A stretch of DNA of 64,000 bases from contig CM039141.1 of the NCBI GenBank assembly GCA_022036555.1, forward strand, positions 3,259,773 through 3,323,772. The letters run 5' to 3'. Every line of letters starts with the position of its first letter. Position 1 is the first letter of the stretch. Below, piece after piece: positions 45,133 through 57,419 of the stretch. The notes below the pieces were generated by a model. That model searched no databases, was not told where the DNA came from, and saw nothing but the letters and a program-made list of their open reading frames with translations. Made by a program: the position numbers and the translations under genes. The stretch is from Microstegium vimineum (lineage: Eukaryota; Streptophyta; Magnoliopsida; Poales; Poaceae).

Positions 45133-46472
45133 ATGGAGCAGTACGCTGCCGGAGCCAAGTTCGACTGCTTGCTGTTCGGTGAGGACCAAATGAATCCATC
45201 CAGCATGAACCGAGGAGCAGAGCCCCGGTGTTGTTGCTTTGTTTGTTTTGTTTTGTTTTGCATTGCATGATGGAATTCTTCTGAAACAAACAAACAAACA
45301 AACAAACATGAATTGGCCGGCCTTGCACTCGCAGACATGGATGACACTCTGTACCCGCTGAGCCTTGGCATCAACCTAGCATGCCGCAACAACATACAGG
45401 GTACTGTATGCAAATCTCTGTGCTATCTACGTACCGATCTCAGTGCTATGTTATCTGCTAGTTTTGCAGTATAACGACTGAACAAATTGCAGAGTACATG
45501 CTGAACAAGCTTCGGATCGAGGAGAGCCAGGTTCCCAAGATGTGCCTGGACCTGTACAGGGAGCATGGAACTACAATGGCCGGCCTCAAGGTATGCATGC
45601 CCATGCCCTTCATTCCATCAATTCAAGAGCTTCTGTTTCGTTTATACTATATGTTTCCTGATTTTGATCATTTAATAGGTATTGGGGTACGATTTGGACT
45701 ACGACGACTTCCACGCCTGCGTCCACGGGACGCTGCCGTATGAGAAGGTGAAGCCTGACCCGGTGCTCAGGCAGCTGCTGCTTTCCCTGCCGCAGAGGAA
45801 GATCGTGAGCCCGAGCCCTCCTCCTTTTTATTTCAATTAATTCATTCTGATTGCTCGCCCAAATGAATCCATTCATCTTTAATTTCCATCTGAAACTACA
45901 ACTGCTTGCTTATGCTCCTGCCCACCCCGGGAATGGTCGTCTGCAGATTTTCACCAACTCTGACAAGGCCCATGCGGGCAGAGTCCTGGAGAAGCTCGGC
46001 CTCGAGGACTGCTTCGAAGGGATCATCTGCTTCGAGACCCTCAACCCGCCGCCAGCGCCAACAACCGACAAGGAGGAGGATGGCAGGGGAAGAAGAATCC
46101 TGTGCAAGCCCTCGCTGGAGTCCATGGAAGCCGTCATCGACATCGCCAAGCTCGACGGCAAGAGAACGGTGTTCTTTGACGACAGCGCGCGCAACATCGC
46201 CGCCGGGAAGGCCGCCGGTTTCCACACCGTCATCGTAAGGAGCTTACCTACCCTTTCTCATCAGTCTCTCTCACTGCGATCGACTGCAGATCGATGCTGA
46301 CAGCAGGCATATACGGCAGGTGGGGAGCTCGGCGCTGGTGCCAGGGGCGGACGTGGCGCTGGAGAGCATCCACAACATCAAGGAGGCGCTGCCGGAGCTC
46401 TGGGAGGCCGCCGGCGACCACGTCGAGGCCGTCCTCCGGTCCGCCGCCGTCGAGACCACAGTGATTGCCTGA
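45133..46472 (+). CDS. HAD-superfamily phosphatase, pyrimidine 5'-nucleotidase (SDT1)-like
   Basis: Six exons with GT-AG introns: 45133-45178, 45335-45400, 45493-45590, 45679-45804, 45947-46234, 46320-46472. The product is 258 aa. All HAD motifs are visible: motif I DMDDTLYP (nucleophile Asp16, second Asp18), motif II IFTNSDKAH (Thr115), motif III Lys166 in CKPSLE, and motif IV VFFDDSARN (Asp190, Asp191). The DMDDTLYPLSLGIN start and the helical cap following it match plant proteins annotated as pyrimidine 5'-nucleotidases related to yeast SDT1. These hydrolyse nucleoside monophosphates or similar small phosphates; the substrate here is inferred. No signal peptide is seen, so it is probably cytosolic. 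The start is the first in-frame Met after the TATA box. Confidence 0.93.
45238..45306. repeat. TTTG and CAAA arms in HAD intron 1
   Basis: A (TTTG/TTTTG) run at about 45238-45260 is followed about 20 bases later by an (ACAA)n run at about 45284-45306. The two arms are complementary and could fold into a hairpin in the intron. Confidence 0.7.
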
Positions 46473-47080
46473 ATAATTCCACTACCAACAAATTATTAAC
46501 CGTCTGTCTTGGGCTCACGGCCACGTAATGCGCGCGCCACTGTATAGTGCATCTCGTGACGTGCAAACTGCCTTGTGTGGGATTAATTAATGTGTACGGT
46601 GTGCCTGATTAAAGCACTTATTATTAATATGTGCCGCACCGGAACCTACTCCTAATTAATAAGGTTTGTAATATATAAACTAAGCCCATTGCATTGGTCC
46701 GTGTCTTTTTTATGGCGCGGCCCCTTGTGAAAATGGATACATGGCTCGTTCAAATGGACACGAATTTGTTTGCATAAGTGCTGCGCGCACTGTGCCCACG
46801 TATTATTGAAATATAAAATGATTTGTCATCTTCCTTACGAGGTAAAGTGTTTTTGGGTTGAATTTATTGGTCAATACATGTAACTCAATAATCGGTGCAC
46901 AGGTTCTGACTTTACATCTGGAAAAACAAAACTAAATGAAATGGTTGGGGCTCGATCATTGTATTGACATATAAAGTGAATTGAGTCCAGGAGAATTGTG
47001 GATGAAGAGTAAATTGCGCACCTTCGCTATCGACTCAACGTCACTTCAAAAAGTAAATTACGCATATTAACTCGGCATCA
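46473..47080. other. 3' flank of HAD gene and minisatellite start
   Basis: No gene. Near 47030-47080 begins a short minisatellite with units like 'tcacttcaaaagtaaatta(c/g)gcatat', which resumes after the CACTA element at 47981-48020. Confidence 0.45.
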
Positions 47081-47980
47081 CACTAGTACAAAAACGGCAC
47101 TATACACTCAGTTCAGAACATATTTCTACATGCGTTTTTCCGAACCGTCTGTCTGAAAGGCCAGTAGAAATGAGACATTTCTACATGCGGTTCATGTAGA
47201 AATCGATTTCAACGGTTCTCTTAAGGAACCGCCTGTCAATCACGTTTTTAAAATAGAAAAAAAATATTCTGGGACTCAAGACCTAAGAAATGTTTGTACG
47301 CGTAAAATCATGAACTGCACTCCGGTGGAGATTCGAACCTGAGAACATCACCCTCACGAGATCACTCCTCTACCACTCCACCCATAGGTCACTTATGTCT
47401 AGATTCGGTTTTCGTTCACCTCATTCTATACTAAACCGAGTGTAAATTGATTGTTTGAGCCACTAAACGAATTCAAATAAAAAAGTTGTAAACTACAAAG
47501 TTTCATAACTTTTCGAGATCTACAATTTTTATTTAGCAAGTTTTTCCATCCGAGGTCGTTTACAAAAATTTGAATTTCAAATTTGACAAATTCGAACCAA
47601 ATTTTCGATGACAAGATGATTTCAAATGAAAAAAGTTGTAAACTACAAAGTTTCATAACTTTTCATGATCTACAACTTTTATTTAGGAAGTTTTTCCATC
47701 CAAGGCCGTTTACAAAAATCAAAAAAATCAGTGTCGACGTATTTCTAGTGACGGTTGTCTTAACGAACCGCCTGTAGAAATCGATTTCTATAGGCGGTTT
47801 CTTAAGACAACCGTCTATAGAAATGAACGATTTCTACAGGCAGATTTCTTAAGAATACCGCCTGTACAAATCGATTTCCAGTGACGGTTCGTAACCGTTT
47901 TATTTCTACTAAAGCACGATAACTCAAACCGACTGTGCTATTTTTTTAAGGTGCCAACAAAAACCGTTTTTGTACTAGTG
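47081..47980. mobile_element. non-autonomous CACTA element
   Basis: A 900-bp element with perfect inverted termini CACTAGTACAAAAACGG and its complement, flanked by TCA at 47078-47080 and 47981-47983, the 3-bp duplication of CACTA (En/Spm) elements. The subterminal regions carry many short repeats around 'tttctacatgcggtt' and 'gaaccgcctgtagaaatcg' in both orientations, as expected for transposase binding sites. A pair of 90-bp direct repeats (about 47478-47570 and 47631-47720) and a tRNA-like segment lie inside. There is no transposase. Confidence 0.85.
47324..47382 (-). other. tRNA-like relic inside the CACTA element
   Basis: On the minus strand, GGTGGAG at the 5' side can pair with CTCCACC at the 3' side. 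An A-box-like TGGTAGAGGAG and a B-box-like GGTTCGAATC are present in the right order. Total length is only 59 nt and no proper anticodon arm can be drawn, so it is not a functional tRNA. It may be a SINE- or tRNA-derived piece captured by the transposon. Confidence 0.45.
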
Positions 47981-47983
47981 TCA

Positions 47984-50900
47984 CTTCAAAAGTAAATTAG
48001 GCATATCAACTCAACACCACTTAAAAAAAAATAGAGCTAGACTGTGCAATGCATTTATAGGGGCCATTGCTCCATCTCGAGATCAAGGCAGCTCCAGCAG
48101 TGTTAAAAAGGCTAGCTCACAGAACATTTTTATTGTAAGAACGAGAGATAATGACAAGTTAGCTTGAAAAACTAAGCTCACACAATTTACTGTGATTCAT
48201 GTGCATATCCTAATAATGTTATGTTACTCTATTTTTACACTTTTTTTAAAAAAAAATATATGAGCTTGCAAGTTGACTCTATTGTTGAGGGTGTCCTTAC
48301 AACTTATAATAATAGTGAATAGTCGAATGCAGAATTCATGCAGAGACAATAAAAACCCCATATTCCTTTATCCTTCTGGTGGAATCAAAGACATTGCTTG
48401 AAGTACCCAAGCTATTTATAGGTTGGTTCCAAATTTTCCTTTGCTAATTTGGTGTTTCTAGTTTTTTTTATAAAAAAACTGCAATCTTATAAAAATAAAA
48501 TAAAATGGACTGAAATTACTAAATTAATTGACCATCTTGTTAATAAAATTAGGGAAAACCAATACTTAATCACAATATGCCACCGCATCTTTTGTAAAAA
48601 AACTAAATACGTCCTTTTCCTTAAGGCAAAAGAAAGAGGAGAAAAATAAAGGAGGCCCGACATATAAAAGCTAATCGCCAGGAGGTGGTTGTGGTTGTGG
48701 AGCTGTGTGTGAATGACCCCACTCCAGCTATAACTGTTTGAACTCTGGCGTCACAAATTTATATACACGTTGAATTGTTGAAATCCTTTCAACTCTTTAC
48801 CGTTAAGGATGTGTCTGTGCTCTTTAATTAGACTTCAAAATCTGATCTAATCCACTCCATAATTGAAGGGAGGCACCAAAAAGAATACACTATACTGGTT
48901 GTGTTTCATTCCATCTGTTGTCTTCTCCTATGTCTCATTATTGTTGGCAAGTTATATAATTGACTCCAGTGGATGATGATGCTGACTAAACCCCTACGTG
49001 GTGCCTGATGCGCTGATAGTTTCATAATTCAGAGAACTTGCACGCGGAAAATGTTACGCGTGTATATGCGTATGCGCTCCGTACTCTAATATTCTTTTCT
49101 TTGGACTAATTAAGCGTGCCGGTTTGGTTACTTTAGTGTGGTCTGGTGAGGTAGGAGCTATCATGTGTACAGTTTCGTGCTCAACGTAGTTTTATGGCAC
49201 TTATTTTTGAAGTTTAATTATAAACTTACCCTTATTTATTCAACGTTGTGAAATCTCCCCTACCTTTCAGAAAAAAGGAGAGTTTACCCGTGTCCCGTTC
49301 GGAGAAGTCAACCGTGTTAGTTCAGCTAAAAAAACACACTAGTTTTTTCATGTGAATTTGCTCATATGTTTTTTTAGTAATTTGTATTCTAAACTCTTTT
49401 GAAACCAAATATTCGGACAAGATCTTGAAAGAATTTCTACAACAAAATTTGCAAATATTTCATATCCAAGCAAATTTTAGCCAGTTCATATACTTAACTA
49501 ACCATCTGCAGGAGTTGGGAGGCTTAGGATAAGCTGATACACGTGTTAGCATTGCCTCTTAAGTTTTTTGGAAAATTCGTTTTCTTCAATTCATATATTT
49601 GACCACCAACTAACAAAATCTAGAATAGATGCGATTGCGAATGGTGGCTTTGGATTTAACAAACGAGGGTAAAATCATAAAGTTAAACAAACAAGATTAA
49701 ATCATAATTAGTATTCACAACAGGAGGAAGAATGTCAATCTCCCTAGTTTAATTTCACTCTTATATAGGAGAAGTGAACAAAACGTTAAATCGGTCAGTT
49801 TGTCCCAGAGCTTTGCCCTTTACTATTCGCAATACAGTAAACTTCAAGCTTTCACAGGTAACCACGGCAGTGTGGCACTAACAGCTAGCACAAAGATCTC
49901 GAGCAGCAAAATTGATTCAATATTTGGTTATGATTTGAATCCTGCGCCCACGCTATGATTTAGGCATAGCATTGAATAAAAAATATTTGAATATAACTAA
50001 GTTTGTATAAAAATATCAATATAAATTATTTATTAGACCAAAAAAGTGTCATTAAATTCTTATTGTAATATAATCTCATGATATACCTATTCCACATCAT
50101 AAATATTTATACTCTTTCCTATAAATTTGATAAAAACTTTAAATAATTTGATTAGAGGTAGAAGTAAATTTATATTCTTTTCGAGGTAGTGGCCAATTTG
50201 AATGAAACGTACGGCGAGGTCACATCGAAGCACACTCGTGCCCAATTGTCTATTTGGCCGGTTGCATCCGATCCGAGCCAAAGCAAAGGGTTGTTCGTGT
50301 AGGAGAGCAACTAAAGCAATAATCTTTGGTCGGTTCTTACCTTCTTCGGAGATGACACGTTGCTAGAAGGTAAGAAAGACTGAAAGGCCCTTAAAAGAAC
50401 CCCGTGGATTTATTTAAGGTCATCGTACATCCACTTATTGATATTTATACTACCATGTATGAAATCTCCAAACAAATAAAGATGACAGACCTACAACCTT
50501 CCACTTATTGGTATACTCTAATCTTATATGTTTCAAAATATAAGATATGATTTTTAAAATTATATTTTTTTGAACGGTAAATTAGATTTTTGACATATAA
50601 TCTATCTTTTATTACAATATTTATATCAACAAAATTGTAGCCATTAAATTGTATTTTAAATACTTTTGAATTCTAAATAAAAGTTGTATGCATCAATAAA
50701 TTCAAACCAAAATCTTAAACTTTTTTTTTGTGAAGGAACCAAAATCTTAAACTTGGAAAGGTAAGCAAGCATTTCCGCTCATGCAGGCTATCTCATACTT
50801 CAACATGGAAATATGACGAATGTAATTATTTTATTTAACTATGTCCACTATAAGTAAACTCGAGATTCTCTGTTCTAATAGAAGTCGTGCCAAACATGCT

Positions 50901-53539
50901 CTTAAGTGCTTAAACTATATTGTTGGGCTCAATCTCGTCCATGAACAAATGAACTATCAAAGTGGTTGTTTAAGTCATTACATTTCTTTTGGGTTCATTC
51001 TCACTCCTCATCTTATTTGGTCCACCACGTTGTCATGCCTCGTTAGTTACATCACCATCGTGGTGCTATCATCCATTTATAGTTAAAATATTATAGTGAA
51101 AAGCTGATAAAAATTTTAAACCAAAAAAATCTCTAAGTTTGTAAAGATACCAACACAAATCCTAGAGATAGATTGGGATACAAGAAACATAATCAAATAT
51201 TAGATCTTGTGAAATACCTAGAATCTTCCTTAAATTGGATTGAACTATAAGAAGATCATTTCAAAAATCTAGAAATCTCCAAATCATTCCAATCAATCTC
51301 TAAATGCATTTTACAAAATTTCTACAACAAAAATATAATATGAGACTATCATGAATGCAACATACATTAATGGTGAATACATACATATTGGATTGTTTGT
51401 TCCCATCTCGTGTTTTTGTTGTGGAAAACTTTTAAAACACATCTTTACATTGATTACAATGTTTTGGGATTTTTCTAGATTTTCTTTTATATTTTCTCAT
51501 TTAGCTTTGAGATATATTTTCACAAAGTTATGTTGTTTTGGTTTAGGTCCCGGTCTATCTCTAAGATCTTTCAGAATTTTTAGAAGCTTATATATATATT
51601 TGTGGTTCAATACCTCACCAAGTGTTTGCAGATTTTTTAATTAAAAATATAAACCCCGCCTTGAAGAAACACTTCTAATCTGAGCAAAGAGTTAATTCAA
51701 ACGTGTGTTTTTTTTGTGGGGATTGACTGCACATCTTGTGGAAGATTTTTGTGTCTGTTATCTTCCACTTTTTCAACAAATCATAATTTGCAACGTCACA
51801 TGGTAAAGCAAAGCAAAAAAATGAAACACAAGCACCTGTACGTCACATGTTCGGAAGTTATTTACGATAGTTATCTTCCACTTTCTGAAAAGTGACGTTA
51901 CAAATTTTCATCCTAAAAATAACACATAGAAACCATACTTGATACTTGATGGAGAAGAAAGAAAAAACATGGCATGGTGTAACAAAACAAAAAAGCGCGG
52001 CAACATAGATGGCCGCCGCTGCAACATAGATGGCCGCCGCTGTGGCAGGCCAGCAGCGTAGCAGACTAAAGAAACATAAAGAAACCCAATAATTCCAAAA
52101 ATTAGTTAAACACGATCAGGTTCAGATCCTTTACGATATTTGCTCCTAGCAGCCATGACTCCTGAAATTGAACCACTAGACACAAAGCTGATGCAAGAGA
52201 CATACAAAACACATAAGCAATATATGAGGCCTAACTGCAGCTATATACAACTTACAAAGTGACAAAAAAGCAGGCAGGAACAAATCTTTCTCAAATGAAA
52301 CAAACACTCACAATACATTGAATACAAGCAATACAATGGTAATGAAACAGAATTTCTACAAACTGAACTAAACAAAATTTAAAAACTGAAACTCTGAATA
52401 TTACTAAAACACAGGTGCAAGCAATAAATTAAATATTCAGGAATAAAAGTTGAAACAATAAATAATGAAATCTGAATCACTGAAACTTGAAAGGAAAGCT
52501 AAAACACTCCCCCCTTCATTGTTGCCACCATTCTGAGCTCAGCTCCACTGCTTATTTGTTATTTCACCTCATGACAACTTCATCATCATTCAACAATCTA
52601 CTAAAAGGACAAATAAAAAAAGAAGATTATCTTTTCACATGTCAATCAATCAACTTAATTTACATAGAAAGTCAACTCACACGCCAAGAAACTAGACAGA
52701 TTAGCAGTGACAGGTCTCACTAACTAGTCCTCAGATTAGAAGAAGGCACACTTACAAGTTTATCTGTTTATCAAACATGTTGATTCTAATCAACGACACC
52801 GAGCCACCGACATCGAGTCATGTTGCATTCAACCTTGCTGGATGAATCATTTGTTTGTAGAGTACTCCTATCCTATCTGAATACGTTTGGTCAGGCCGGT
52901 ATTAGCAGTAGAATAGTAGTGCTCTAATTGTACTAGATGATTGTTAGCCTACGTAAATTGTTTGACACACAGACACGCTCTTACTACTCTCTGCAGGACC
53001 ATTACTTATGTCCCCCACTGATAGCACCAAGATAAAGAATTACAGATGATGCACAACTAGTTATGAGTAAGCTGAGCAAACGCTAGCAGTCTAGAATGTT
53101 GCATGAGTAGTAAGTTTGATGCCATGGCCGGATTGGATGGACAACCTGAACATGCACAGACCGACCCTGCTACTGATAGTAGTAGTATTACATTACTAAA
53201 TATATGTACACATTCTATAAGCAAAACAAGACTAATCACTAGAAATGGTAAACACTGGACCAAAAAAAACATTAACAAATAAACCAATCCCAAATTTGAT
53301 TGAAAAAAACATATTCACAGATGAGGAATGCCAAAAGACGGTAGGAACAGGAGGAGTAGGGGCGAGGCTTCACGACAAGCACAACATCTGAATCATGGAT
53401 CAACATTGGAGGGGTGGAGGTTGCGGAGCGCCTTGCCACCTTGCTGGTGAGCTTGCCCCCAGTCAAGCCTGCAACCAACACTATGACTGACACAACCATG
53501 GTACAAATCAAATCAAAACACAAGAGAATAGAACGACAC
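47984..53539. other. long AT-rich gene-free stretch
   Basis: No exon, RNA gene or complete transposon was recognised. A 21-bp tandem duplication of 'gcaacatagatggccgccgct' type is at about 51999-52040. Frames of up to about 97 codons (for example 51351-51644) are AT-rich and featureless. Diverged transposons are likely but not resolved. Confidence 0.35.
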
Positions 53540-53783
53540 CGTGGAGAACATTATTGTCGCCGCCAGATCTGAGAAAGATGCCACTGCCACCTTGAACAAC
53601 ACTGCCATCACCTCTGCCTCCTCCGACAAAACCGCCGTCACCGCCTCGAACAACATCACCGTCGCTGCTGCCTCCTCCGACAAAGCCGCCGCCGCTGAAG
53701 ACAACGTTGAGGACACCGTAGACAACGTGGCGGTCGTCGCGCCACGGCAAGGCCACGGGCACCACCGTCCACAACACACATAA
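53540..53783. repeat. GC-rich short tandem repeat
   Basis: Units around 'gcctcctccgacaaa(a/g)ccgccg' and 'cgaacaacat/cttgaacaacac' alternate, giving Ala/Thr/Ser-rich frames on plus and Gly/Val-rich frames on minus. I see no protein family, so I treat it as a minisatellite or an exon relic. Confidence 0.4.
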
Positions 53784-54308
53784 CCAAAACTGAAATGAAG
53801 TAGCGGGATATTTTTTTTTCAATACAAAAAGCAGCGGGATAATGGAGTCATATAATAAAATGATAACAAAACTTCAATGGGCCCCCAAAACTGACAGCAA
53901 ATGGGAATTGCTGTTCAGGTGAGCACGAATCTTAACAACATAAGGACCATACGAAAAGTGGAAGATGACATAAACAATAATCTCTAATCTCCCGGAAGAT
54001 ATTTAGAAATCCCGTTTTTGGTGCGTGGACAGAGAGAGTTTTTCTGATTTTTGGAGTTAGAAGTAAGCAAACCTGGCATTTTTACCATGCATGTCAAAAC
54101 GAATGCTGGGCGTCTGGGCCTGGGCCACAGAAACAGCTTAGCAGCCGAAGCTCGCCATTTCGGGAAGCTCAGCCCACGAGAAGCGCACGAAACCGCCATG
54201 ACAGCCCAGTCCATCCAACGCACGGCTCTCACTTTTCTACGCCAGCCGGCCGCCAGCGCCTGTCTGCGTCGCGCCTCGCCTACCCCTCCCGCCGCCGTCG
54301 TCGACGCT

Positions 54309-55940
54309 ATGGGCCGAGGCCGCAACCGCAAGCCCCGCAACTTCGCCACGTTCCGCCTCTGCCCGCGCCCGGGGGCCGCCGACGCCTCCGAACGCGTCTT
54401 CGTCCGCGTCGACGACAACCCCTACTCCGTCCCAGGATTCGCCGACGACGAGGGCCCCTCGTCCTCCACCGCCGTCGGTGGAGACGGCGGCGAGCCGGGC
54501 GCTTCCTCCTCCGCCTTGGCTGACGACGGCGGAGCCCCCCTGCCCGACCACGTCCGCCGCGAGATATTGGAGCTCGGTCTCCCCGACGACGGCTACGACT
54601 ACCTCGCCCACCTCCGCGAGTTCCGCCCCTCCCTCTCCTCCACCGGTGGCGGGGGATCCTCCGCCGTGTTCCTCCCCAGCCGCCGCCCCGCGCGCTCCGG
54701 CCTCCGCGCGGACGTCAAGGTCCCGCCGTATCTGCTTCTGTCAGTATTCCACGCCGTTTCATCTGTCCGCCGAGGTTGCTAACTAACTCTGTTCACGCGT
54801 CGTGCAGGCGTACGATTTCACTCGTGCTCCGCTTGGTTCCGGGGAGGTTGCGGTGGTGGCGGCTCGTCGGACTGAGGAGGCAATTGACCTGGATGTCGCT
54901 AGGCTTCTTGACGGGAGCGATTCACCGGTAGTTGAGTCTGGGGATGAGGATTTGGAGGAGGATTTTGTTATTCTTGCGAATGAGCCAGATGAGGAGCAGG
55001 AGAACGAGGAAGAGAATGTTGCTGGGGGCGAGGAGAAAGCTCTGCAGCTGTCTCGCGAGCAATTTGATTCGGTGAGCTCAGTATCTGCTTCATGATCAGT
55101 ACTGTCTGCGAAGAAAGAGCTGTTGATCTACCAGCAATGAGTCACTACTAGCTCTGCTCGCTTGCAACAATCAAAATGCACGTTGCTGTTTAATCTTTGA
55201 ATTTCTTCATGTCAACACTTCAGTGACTAACCTTCCATCATCAATCTAAATCTAACATGGGTGTGAGCTATGCTGAAATCTTGTTGCATTCTATTTTGTT
55301 GGGCATGATTATGACCATTCATGTGCGCAAATTTGACGATACTTTTCTACTTCTCATTCAAATTCCATGTGGAATTCTTGATCCGTTGACCTTGCGTTCA
55401 CTGGAAACCAATATTCAAGGTTTTGACTTCTGTGTGATATGCAATTCACAGCTTGCTTTGGAAGAATATGCGGACAGTAGAGATGATTGTCATGTTCGAG
55501 ATACAAAGCATGAACTGTTCCAGGAGGTTACAGACAGAAACTGTGATGCTGATAAAATATGCAGAGCACCAGCACCACAATATGTTGCTCACGGGATACT
55601 AGAGTCAAAAGAGCAAATTGATGTAGTATCTTCTAATGCCATCTCCGAATGTGTTGGGTATGCTGAAACATATGAAGTCAGTGAAGAAGAACAAGTGATT
55701 CTTGCTCCAGAAAGTAGTGAGGGATCTGCAGTTATGTACTCTACTACCACGGTTTCTGCATCATATCTCGATGTTAAAAAGAAATTACTGAAACTTTCCC
55801 CTGGAGAAACAAGTATGAAAAAATCCATCATCAGAAAAGGAATAGAGAAGCTTCCTGCAGGGTATATACCTCAGAGGAACACTTCGAGTGGTGAAAAACG
55901 GGGACCCTACAAGGAACCAGAGGAAGGGACAGAAAGCTAG
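54309..55940 (+). CDS. LTV1-like ribosome biogenesis protein, divergent and C-terminally short
   Basis: Three exons: 54309-54719, 54808-55071, 55452-55940, all in phase 0 with GT-AG introns; 387 aa. The N-terminus matches plant LTV1: MGRGRNRKPRNFATFRL, VFVRVDDNPYSVPGF, then PDHVRREILELGLPDDGYDYLAHLRE, then DVKAYDFTR and EDLEEDFVILANEPDEE. LTV1 is a 40S assembly factor involved in late maturation and export of small subunits. In the last exon only fragments resemble the family (FDS/LALEEY, YAETY, a PGET block, EKLPAGYIPQR). The WDCE-STYSN block is eroded to an unrelated-looking string, and the usual Lys/Arg-rich C-terminal tail is absent because a stop occurs at 55938-55940. It may be a decaying duplicate rather than the main LTV1 gene. 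The ATG at 54309 is chosen because LTV1 proteins start there. Confidence 0.75.
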
Positions 55941-56608
55941 GTAAAACTGGTGCATCATAGGTTTCTCATTTCAAGTATTGAACATTTTAGTTCAGTATTC
56001 CTAACATTGTTGCTGCGTTCCATTGTTCATTTATTTATTTGAGGCTATTTGCTAAGCTTATTGGATCCAGAAAATGAAAATGCTAAATAGACAGAAAGCC
56101 ATCTTATTTCGGTCCTCAATGTTTTAAGCTCGATTCATACTTTGTTTAATAATGGTCAAACACATTATCACACTGTTCTGTTATAACATTACAGATCCAG
56201 ACCAAAAATGTTTCAAAGAAGCAGGTCATTTAGGTGTATTGTTCTGCTACATTATCATAATAACTAACCACGTGCTTCCGCGAAATGCTTGATACCATGA
56301 TGTTTTGACGGCTTGTGGCTTCCTTTTTATTTCAAAAGCAACATTTTTTTTTCTTGTGATCTCCTTTTATGCAGTTCATGTCATCATTGTTACTGATAAT
56401 TTTGTCTCCTAGCCTACAATGAAAGATCATGTCATCATTGTTACCATAATTTTGTCTCCTAGGATACAGAAAGATCAAGGTTGCAGAGCAAAGGATGATG
56501 CCGTTGTCACAGGACCATGTTTTGTAGTACTACGCCTTATGAGTTGGGTTTTTTGGATTCATACCATTGCAATTTTCGAACTTTGGAGAAACGCCATTAT
56601 TATTCGCC
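55941..56608. other. 3' flank of the LTV1-like gene
   Basis: No further coding exon with LTV1-like sequence could be found. A short direct repeat ('atgtcatcattgtta..ataattttgtctcctag') is at about 56376-56412 and 56428-56462. Confidence 0.4.
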
Positions 56609-57419
56609 TATTTTGAAGCGTGTCATTACAATTCTTCGCTTCTCGTAAAAATGCCATGGAATACGTATGAAAACAGCTTGGACCCAGTTGTAGCCGTATA
56701 TAAATACGTATATTCGTTATAGCCCCTCTCCCATGTCACTGACACACGGACCCCACATGTTATCATCTTCTTCCTCCTCTCGTTATCTTCCATTGCTAAG
56801 TATCATCGCCACCGTCGCTGTCGAACCGGTGTTTCGGGCGGCAGCAGCGAGTGTGTGGTCGGCGGAGCTCGCGACCCAGGCGAGCACAGCAACAACACGT
56901 GTCCACGAGTCGAGCAGCACACACGGCCAAGATGTCAGCACTCAGCAGCACGTGGCTCAGCTTTCAGGGGTGAGCTGTCCGAGCAGCAACACACACGGCC
57001 AAGATGTGAGCAGCACGCGGCTCAGCTCCCCGAGACCCCGGCCGCCTGCCCCGAGCACCGCCTAGGCCGGGAGATCCCATGCCGCAAGCTCTGATCCACG
57101 CACAGCCCAGGCCTAGAGCTCCGGTCGTCGCTTGGGCCGCGAGCTCCGTGCTGGCCGAGTGCTCCGCCGACCGTACACCGCTGCTGCCGTCTGGAACTCC
57201 GGCTCGACAGCGACGACGGCGATGCTGCTCGGTGATAGAAGATGGCGAGAGGAGGTAGAAGAAGATGACACGTGGGCCTGTGCGTCAGTGACATGGGAGA
57301 GGGGACTGTAATGTGTATACGTATTCATATACATCTGTAACTGGGCCCAGGTTATTTTTATACGTATTTCATGGCATATTTACGGGAAGCGAAGAATTGT
57401 AATGGCACGCTTCAAAATA
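56609..57419. mobile_element. long-TIR transposon, probably MULE-like
   Basis: The outer arms are inverted copies: TATTTTGAAGCGTGTCATTACAA... on the left and its reverse complement on the right (ending CTTCAAAATA). Pairing stays recognisable for about 190 bp and, more weakly, into the GC-rich core for about 280 bp ('catcgcc.ccgtcgctgtcga.ccgg', 'ggcagcagcg', 'gtcggcggagc'). The element is about 811 bp, so most of it is TIR. Long TIRs with GC-rich cores occur in MULEs. No 9-bp target duplication is evident (TTATTCGCC vs GACATCTGT), so assignment is tentative. An internal direct repeat, 'acacggccaagatgt', is at about 56929 and 56992. Confidence 0.7.

Noticed and set aside
47324..47382. A functional tRNA gene in the CACTA element
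   Set aside because: Too short (59 nt) and lacks an anticodon arm; kept only as a tRNA-like relic.
53508..53822. Glycine-rich protein gene on the minus strand
   Set aside because: The Gly/Val run comes from a short GC-rich tandem repeat; no signal peptide, splice or promoter support convincing enough.
54051..54308. Upstream in-frame extension of the LTV1-like protein to the Met at 54051
   Set aside because: LTV1 proteins begin at the MGRG-type Met (54309); the extension shows no conserved residues and is probably 5' UTR.
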